A DNA stretch of 10,276 nt, taken from the NCBI RefSeq assembly GCF_000186865.1, contig NW_008705591.1, positions 379,207-389,482 of the forward strand, written 5' to 3'. Position 1 is the stretch's first letter. The number at the start of each line of letters is the position of its first letter. Positions 6,801-10,276 of this stretch are shown here, piece by piece. The stretch is from Aureococcus anophagefferens. Taxonomy: Eukaryota > Sar > Pelagophyceae > Pelagomonadales > Pelagomonadaceae. The position numbers and the translations under genes were made by a program. Under the pieces are notes generated by a model. The model saw only the letters and a list, made by a program, of their open reading frames with translations, searched no databases and was not told the origin of the DNA.

Positions 6801-9734
6801 CTAAATCCTGCTTTACCACAGCCACCTGAGAAGGAAGCGGCGGCTATCTCTGATGGGCATGGTTGGACTCAGAGAACGATTCATCGCACCTCAGACGATT
6901 TCCAGCGAACCCTGTCCGATATCGACATGGACCTAAACAAGGACCCGGATCCCGTGCAGATAGATCGGCAGAGGAGCAACGTAGCTAAAGCACATGACGT
7001 GCCTAGGAAATCATATGTTCCAGACCCGAGTGACTATCCGGACACGGAAGACAACCCAGACAAACCGGTTTTCTCTCCAGAAGAGGAAAACTCCGGGGGA
7101 GGGGCTGACATGGAACATGGTCAGCAAGAGGAAAAGTTAGAAGCCCACCCTCCCGTCCCTGAAGAACCCATGCGATATGGGGCCGATGGCCAATACGATC
7201 ATGATGACAGCGATGTGCACAAGGGGATACCGCTTGAATGTCGGCCACTCCCATGGCATCTGCGTAAGCGCCGGCGTTCGCCGGTTCAACGTTTCAGTTT
7301 CGGAACTGACATCCGCAGAGCAGACTCTCGTTGGGACGACTCTCTGCTTGTGATTCCATCTATAGGCGAGTTGCTTGAGGCGAACGCTGAGGTTTACGTC
7401 ATGCCTGGCGCCTCTCGTCGCGTCCGTGCTCACACTCGCTACAAGCATTATCGGCGTGCTCGTACCCTGCCGGAGTATTTCGCTTACGGCGGTACTCACG
7501 AGGACTACCGAAACGATGTCTGGTATGGCATTCTGCGCTTCTTGGACCCTGAGCTTTATGCTCTGCAGTACTCTCGCGGAGCTAACTGGAGCAAGCTTAG
7601 CTCCGGGGGAGAAGAAAATATGCCCAAGATGGCAGGTGAAGCTTACGCTTGCTACTATCAGTCAGACTCAGCAGCACCTCCGATAGTGCCAGATAAGTCC
7701 TCTCTTTGCGACGAGAAACTTTTACGCGAGGCAAGAATACAGCGGAATCTCGTAGAGGACTTCCAGCGTGCCAATATGCTAGGCATGACACATGATCAGT
7801 ACCATACGGTCAAGTACGACTCTTATAGTCTAGTGAAGAATCCAGAGGCTCATTATGCGACTAACTACGATGTTCACGATCGACTCGTGGATTACCTTAC
7901 TCTTATGACCAATCAAGTCATTGAGAACACTGATCCTGATGCAGCTGCGGATTTACTTCCACAAGCTACAGAGATCTTCTTAGCGCTATATACTGTCACT
8001 AAGGAAGACATTCGAATCGATACGAGCAAACTAGCAGACTTAGCCAAGACACCAATTGAGCAAAGACCCAAAATGATAGAGGCTATAGCAAAGGAAATAC
8101 ATGACCTCTGTTCTATTGGTGCTTTTGAACTAGTTCCTATGCCTGATCGCGCTAGACCCATTGACTCAAGAATTGTCCTCAAGGTCAAATATAGAGCTGA
8201 TGGGGCTTATGACAAGCACAAAGCTCGCCTTGTTGCGCGCGGCTTCCTGGCACGCCTTGGCGTAGACTTCTTCAGTACTTTCAGTCCTATGGCCTCCCTT
8301 ACTGCTGTGCGAATGATGTTCTCCCTAGCTGTCAATCAAGGCTTCGATGTTTGGCACTGCGATATTCCACAAGCTTTTATACAAAGTCAGATTGATGGTG
8401 ATTCCTATCTGAAGTTTCCAAGAGGCGTCACTGTTGAACGTAATGGTAAATCAGGTGACGTCGTTAAGTTGCGCAAAGCACTCTATGGACTCAAACAATC
8501 TCCACAGCTCTGGAACAAGGCTTTGACATCCTTCTTTGAAAAGTTGGGATTCACGCGTGCCACGTCTGAAACCTCTTTGTATCATAAGACCAAAGTACAA
8601 TCAGACGGCCTGCGGGAAAATCTCTTTGTCCTTTGCGAAGTGGACGATCTTGTCATCACTGGCTCACCGAGAATGGTAGTCGAACTCAGAGACCAACTTA
8701 AGGCTGAGTTCAACATCTCACAGTTTGAGCCTATGTCTAGCTTCCTCGGTATCAACATCAAATATGATAAGCACCTTGGGCGCCTTGCTATGGACGTTGA
8801 GGAGAAGCTTAACGCACTCTTCAAAGAACGACCAATTCTAAATGGCATAGGGACAAAATCTGTCCCAATGAGATCAGATGCTAAACCCCTTGTAAAGGAT
8901 AACAGGGAGTTAACGGCGTACCTCCATGACACTAAGAACTATGCATCTATTGTTGGCTCTCTTATTTATATCAGCATCACTTGCAGGCCCGATATTACTC
9001 AGGCTGTAAGTCGAGTCTCCAGAGGCATGCATGGCCCTACTGAGCAACATGTGGTCCTCCTTAGGGAACTCCTTCAGTATCTAAATGGCACAAAGGGACT
9101 GAAGCTAGTTTACTACCGTGACAAGCATCCCATCTTTGAGCATTTGAAAGCAAGCGCACACGAAGACAAGACTCTTCTTGATCTTGTACCGAAAGACTCC
9201 TACAAATGGGACTCCCTAGGCATCATCAAGCCCAGTCATGACTTACCTGAATCTGATGCACCCAGAGCTTTTGATCCTGTGTGCAGTAAGGATCTTTGGG
9301 GCGCCAGTGATGCTGATCACCTACCAAAGATGGAAGAGTCTAAGAAGTCAACGACAGGCTACACTTTCTTCTTCATGGGCAACTTGATCTCATGGAAATC
9401 TAAGCTTCAGCCTATACTAGCTACTTCCACTCATGAATCTGAACTGATTGCTCTAAACATTGCAGCCCAGGAGGCTATCTGGATACGGAACCTCATACAG
9501 GAACTGAACTGTGCCATCTCAGGTAAAGACGAACCCCTGAAGGCAACGAGCATTTTGTGCGACAACCTTGGAACAGTTCACACCTCTTCCAACCCTGTTT
9601 CTTCAGGCAGGTCAAAACACATTGATATGCGGTACTTAAAGATAAGAGAGTACCAGTCTTCCTCTCAACTCGAGGTAAGACACATCGAGGGCACCAACAA
9701 TGTAGCCGACATGTTTACGAAGGTAGCACACTGA
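3768..9734 (+). CDS. pol: Copia polyprotein: DNA methyltransferase, integrase, reverse transcriptase, RNase H (ORF3)
   Basis: This frame is open from 3756 and ends at TGA 9732-9734, which is also the first three bases of the 3' LTR. The first ATG is at 3825 and is preceded by TTG at 3822. Residues here are numbered from 3822. Domains in order are: C5-cytosine methyltransferase (upstream extension to about 580), integrase zinc domain (657-696), integrase core (about 720-850) with C-terminal part to about 1000, acidic and Pro-rich linker with a basic NLS-like patch (1000-1420), reverse transcriptase (about 1420-1660), and RNase H (about 1825-1970). All main catalytic residues are present and there are no internal stops. 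I place the start of the translated part at 3768, after the candidate -1 shift, because methyltransferase motif I starts before the first ATG. The product is expected to be a Gag-PR-Pol fusion that the protease cuts. The sites of cleavage are not visible. Confidence 0.92.
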   Translation, partial: SEGPGQSSSKSKPKKVIALMYGIHTETYIAKGSGSFKSKKLPIEIICGCESNDSLRRQFDKDNPSVKANGLSFSCLRTMLNTLIKKPSLVNKLKNADIMSVTAPCQGRSVLRDENKTPIDQPFKDNDLFFLQVLIAQLLLPKRIISEMTPPNKNYNKDHLGVMRMLQELNYEVTVTDRFSSDLCGDIQHRDRWILVGRLKAKGSVLRPFSLQCYYKTRSRPLKVLLDPPEDVPHQHWLRGKNMNQIYNDPVPYPEDPTEPNDYTFSGGTKITTWENAELMMLLERIKSNFDCEFSQFHHFRRSFQLGGTKDTKRLLCNPMIAKVWTILNNIKRRTTNSRDHDSFIITLDGSGLGLVTAAVYHDRADVSLTQATCTYNVGCYTGGELKLPSFDESPSQSELQNICQQTFSLHSKAVARLEDFEGVLFNISSLCSNNELSNTRTLVNHLNSVQPGCIELDDYGLMTYKDVNFELESCYLSRSSYLGYINGENVKGNKVYSIQRASPTFTSWANILILDDRHKNRMFKGIRGLTFNEILRINHLAEEQDDFLRSIPEDQAYTYIANAVPSGMLHTVYKAVIDDLNGELDSGGVYFTLSNLVAFETPKKNTATHLIGKVMNLMFEPSEDTGHVLDNSYPEFPKVDTDVSKKRHVRTAKHDTTTRDTTEAASKKRMRDFHRIYHCNNDVAAKTMQCTTNHRLLPGDIKHKQNCMECSICKNDKNPRSHFNKNIPTKEVKLSVGEGYSFDGADLTHISHQGFRYVLNFIDVVSKTRVAYYVRSNATHEFREALEYVKTYSKQFTGNELKFLYSDMFSTYMEFRSDNGIAAFRDETGITLEVCPPYMHWKNGEVESSIHECKKGTRVRLRNFAQQLARLENNRYIRETNDYWPWAWEHTCQSFNSLASVALEKRYGVTVTPWQYFTNDTSHHKLALQPFGEFCYSLVQKENRDGSLGEVRQPAYFLINGRMNSLKNKFADMPRAQICLFNDGKVRTTGSAIFPYEISDELHDGTRRIILNPALPQPPEKEAAAISDGHGWTQRTIHRTSDDFQRTLSDIDMDLNKDPDPVQIDRQRSNVAKAHDVPRKSYVPDPSDYPDTEDNPDKPVFSPEEENSGGGADMEHGQQEEKLEAHPPVPEEPMRYGADGQYDHDDSDVHKGIPLECRPLPWHLRKRRRSPVQRFSFGTDIRRADSRWDDSLLVIPSIGELLEANAEVYVMPGASRRVRAHTRYKHYRRARTLPEYFAYGGTHEDYRNDVWYGILRFLDPELYALQYSRGANWSKLSSGGEENMPKMAGEAYACYYQSDSAAPPIVPDKSSLCDEKLLREARIQRNLVEDFQRANMLGMTHDQYHTVKYDSYSLVKNPEAHYATNYDVHDRLVDYLTLMTNQVIENTDPDAAADLLPQATEIFLALYTVTKEDIRIDTSKLADLAKTPIEQRPKMIEAIAKEIHDLCSIGAFELVPMPDRARPIDSRIVLKVKYRADGAYDKHKARLVARGFLARLGVDFFSTFSPMASLTAVRMMFSLAVNQGFDVWHCDIPQAFIQSQIDGDSYLKFPRGVTVERNGKSGDVVKLRKALYGLKQSPQLWNKALTSFFEKLGFTRATSETSLYHKTKVQSDGLRENLFVLCEVDDLVITGSPRMVVELRDQLKAEFNISQFEPMSSFLGINIKYDKHLGRLAMDVEEKLNALFKERPILNGIGTKSVPMRSDAKPLVKDNRELTAYLHDTKNYASIVGSLIYISITCRPDITQAVSRVSRGMHGPTEQHVVLLRELLQYLNGTKGLKLVYYRDKHPIFEHLKASAHEDKTLLDLVPKDSYKWDSLGIIKPSHDLPESDAPRAFDPVCSKDLWGASDADHLPKMEESKKSTTGYTFFFMGNLISWKSKLQPILATSTHESELIALNIAAQEAIWIRNLIQELNCAISGKDEPLKATSILCDNLGTVHTSSNPVSSGRSKHIDMRYLKIREYQSSSQLEVRHIEGTNNVADMFTKVAH
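3804..5561 (+). other. C5-cytosine DNA methyltransferase domain
   Basis: The domain would transfer a methyl group from S-adenosylmethionine to carbon 5 of cytosine in DNA. Motif I (KKVIALMYGIHTET) straddles the first ATG. Motif II is around IICGCESND (27-35). Motif IV is APCQGRS (85-91), with catalytic Cys87. Motif VI is SEM (128-130), keeping the Glu of ENV. Motif VIII is QHRDR (170-174), with Arg172 and Arg174. A target-recognition-like segment is VYSIQRASPTFTSW (478-491). Motif IX is RGLTFNEILRINHL (510-523), and motif X is YIANAVPSGM (542-551), normally GNAVP. The Cys-to-Glu and Glu-to-QxRxR spacings, 42 and 41 residues, match bacterial enzymes such as M.HhaI. About 270-300 residues between motif VIII and the recognition segment are extra and unrecognised. 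PCQ, not PCN, argues against a DNMT3-type origin. Published dinoflagellate copia elements carry DNMTs, so capture is a known theme. Confidence 0.88.
5790..6821 (+). other. Integrase domain (HHCC zinc finger plus DDE core)
   Basis: Integrase inserts the double-stranded DNA copy into the host genome. The zinc-binding part is His657-x3-His661 and Cys690-x2-Cys693, with another Cys at 696. The catalytic core has Asp726 (in FDGADL), Asp790 (in LYSD) and Glu830 (in NGEVE), giving 39 residues between the last two, a little longer than the usual 35 in copia. FIDVVSK (744-750) and PPYMHWKNG (819-827) match conserved core positions. PFGEFCYS (913-920) resembles the segment after the copia core that normally reads VFG. 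The domain follows the methyltransferase after a basic linker (about 620-655). Confidence 0.88.
7257..7292 (+). other. Basic NLS-like patch in the integrase-RT linker
   Basis: Residues 1146-1157 read HLRKRRRSPVQR, a strongly basic run inside an otherwise acidic and Pro-rich linker. Further Arg-rich stretches follow at about 1199-1214. In Ty1, integrase carries a C-terminal nuclear localisation signal that is essential for transposition, and this patch sits in the comparable place. The local DNA is also GC-richer than its surroundings (CGC, CGG and CGT codons). The function is inferred from position and composition. Confidence 0.5.
8079..8801 (+). other. Reverse transcriptase domain
   Basis: The domain copies element RNA into DNA. 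It opens in copia style with IDSRIVLKVKYRADG (1447-1461) and KHKARLVARGF (1465-1475), then FSTFSPMAS. Catalytic Asp1514 is in HCDIPQAFIQS. LRKALYGLKQSPQLWN (1550-1565) is the highly conserved copia block. The metal-binding pair Asp1608-Asp1609 is in EVDDL, where most reverse transcriptases have YVDD or YADD, so Glu replaces the Tyr. FLGINI (1641-1646) and the SIVGSLIYI region (1709-1717) complete the connection to RNase H. No catalytic residue is lost. Confidence 0.95.
9279..9731 (+). other. RNase H domain
   Basis: The domain degrades RNA in RNA-DNA hybrids during reverse transcription. Asp1830 (SDADH), Glu1874 (HESELIAL), Asp1914 (LCDNLG) and Asp1963 (VADMFTK) match the catalytic set. KKSTTGY (1841-1847), ISWKSK (1856-1861) and SKHIDMRYLKIRE (1931-1943) are copia hallmarks. 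Between the end of the RT connection (about 1765) and the first catalytic Asp lie roughly 50 more residues than is usual, rich in Lys, Asp and Pro. The domain reaches to within a few codons of the LTR. Confidence 0.93.
9719..9731 (+). promoter_or_regulatory. Weak polypurine tract / 3' internal terminus
   Basis: Plus-strand DNA synthesis is normally primed from a purine run just before the 3' LTR. Here only GAAGG (9719-9723) is purine-rich, followed by TAGCACAC up to the LTR. These bases also encode the last codons of pol. Bases 9720-9731 are repeated exactly before the 5' LTR (429-440), which suggests that this short block is a retained cis-acting element. A long canonical tract is absent. 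Confidence 0.35.
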
Positions 9735-9821
9735 GCTTCCCCTCTCACCCACTGTGCTTATCCTGCTACTACGGACTGTACCTTAACGTCAAGTTGATGT
9801 ACGGGACTTAGTTTCTTTACA
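9732..9821 (+). repeat. 3' LTR (90 bp)
   Basis: Matches the 5' LTR at 441-530 with one difference (9758 T versus 467 C). It begins with TGA, which is also the stop codon of the polyprotein, so there is no spacer between pol and the LTR. It ends TTTACA, after which the sequence diverges from the 5' copy (CATGCCC versus the primer binding site). It should supply the RNA 3'-end signal; no AATAAA is visible in it. Confidence 0.87.
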
Positions 9822-10276
9822 CATGCCCAAATTTATTCTTAAACAACCATGAAATGGGTGTTCGCCATCACCAATCAATTCTGCAACATGTGGCTACAGT
9901 TGTTAGACCCACACAGTCGGCTCACTCGATCATCTACATTCCAGTATGTATCTCTCTCTACTTGATGCTGTTGGAAGACAATCTTTGGGCAATTGGCCCC
10001 ACCCCCTTATATACTCGCCTCATTATCCGATACAATGTGCGGCTCCAGAGGGCCATCTACTTGCCCGTGCCCTCAGACATCTTCGAAGTGAGATTCTTCC
10101 TATTCAATCCGCTAACTTGGACGGGCACGGTGCCGTTTGAATATTCGTGTCTGCCGGACAGTTCTTTTGGCAAATATGGTGAAGTTGAATACCATGAAGT
10201 CATGGCAAGTGCCATATAAAACTGCTTCGGGGGAGCTTCCGCAAGATTCAAGTAACATGTTGTGGGACCATTTCAT
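9822..10276. other. Right flanking DNA, no recognised gene
   Basis: These 455 bases follow the element and show no similarity to its LTRs or interior. A frame of 121 codons (9854-10219, +) and shorter frames on both strands exist, but none has recognisable motifs or a clear amino-acid signature. On the minus strand, TATATAAG (10006-10013) lies beside a G-rich run and a CCAAT-containing near-palindrome (9987-9999), which could be promoter-like by chance. The stretch is probably host intergenic DNA or the edge of another repeat. Confidence 0.5.

Larger units (their letters stand above)
441..9821 (+). mobile_element. Ty1/copia LTR retrotransposon carrying a cytosine-5 DNA methyltransferase
   Basis: Two 90-bp direct repeats that begin TG and end CA (441-530 and 9732-9821) differ at one position (467 C versus 9758 T). 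They flank a primer binding site, a Gag-like frame, an aspartic protease frame and a polyprotein frame. Integrase precedes reverse transcriptase, the order that defines Ty1/copia. A C5-cytosine methyltransferase domain precedes integrase. The direct repeat can be extended leftward to 102 bp (429-530 and 9720-9821). No target-site duplication is visible: 436-440 is CACAC and 9822-9826 is CATGC. The left neighbour therefore seems to be related element sequence and not the original target. Near-identical LTRs and long open frames suggest a young, possibly active copy, although 90-bp LTRs date an insertion poorly. Confidence 0.93.

Noticed and set aside
1287..8932. Antisense and alternate-frame open stretches of 60-208 codons inside Gag and Pol
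   Set aside because: They lie opposite or out of frame with strongly motif-supported coding sequence and show no motifs of their own.
424..9826. 5-bp target-site duplication flanking the element
   Set aside because: Neither CACAC (436-440) nor ACCGT (424-428) matches CATGC (9822-9826), so no duplication can be claimed in this window.
9854..10219. 121-codon + frame in the right flank
   Set aside because: It begins with ATG but has no recognisable motif. Overlapping frames on both strands are equally open, so chance is enough.
9849..10276. Inverted repeat ATGAAATGG at 9849-9857 and the window end (10268-10276)
   Set aside because: Only nine bases, 400 bases apart, with no target duplication or transposase; likely chance.

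Overview
The window is almost entirely one long LTR retrotransposon of the Ty1/copia superfamily, on the + strand. It runs from about 441 to 9821, from a eukaryotic nuclear genome. Its coding capacity is close to intact: a 793-residue Gag-like protein, a small protease reading frame, and a polyprotein frame of about 1,970 codons. Domain order in the polyprotein is integrase, then reverse transcriptase, then RNase H, which defines copia as opposed to gypsy elements.

The striking feature is a C5-cytosine DNA methyltransferase (DNMT) domain at the start of the polyprotein, between protease and integrase. Motifs I, II, IV, VI, VIII, IX and X are readable in order, with spacings that fit the family. 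DNMT-bearing copia elements have been reported from dinoflagellates (de Mendoza and colleagues, 2018, cited from memory). I therefore infer an alveolate host, a dinoflagellate or a relative such as Perkinsus. Nothing else in the window fixes the species.

Layout. 1-46: tail of an LTR cut by the window edge. 47-428: non-coding DNA with a GC-rich start, a CT microsatellite and short inverted repeats; it may be the internal part of a short non-autonomous relative. 441-530: 5' LTR (90 bp, TG...CA). 531-677: leader, beginning with a primer binding site complementary to the anticodon region of initiator tRNA-Met, as in Drosophila copia. 678-3059: Gag. 2977-3816: protease in the +1 frame. 3756-9734: DNMT-IN-RT-RH polyprotein, back in the Gag frame. 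9732-9821: 3' LTR, one mismatch from the 5' LTR, with the pol stop codon as its first three bases. 9822-10276: flanking DNA with no recognisable gene.

How the parts work together (inference). One genomic RNA would be translated as Gag, with +1 slippage just before the Gag stop giving Gag-PR and a further -1 slippage giving the full polyprotein. A TTTT run that allows perfect re-pairing sits in each overlap (3051-3054 and 3765-3768). The polyprotein cannot simply start at its first ATG (3825), because DNMT motif I begins a few codons upstream of it. The methyltransferase would thus be made as part of the Gag-Pol precursor and released with the replication enzymes.
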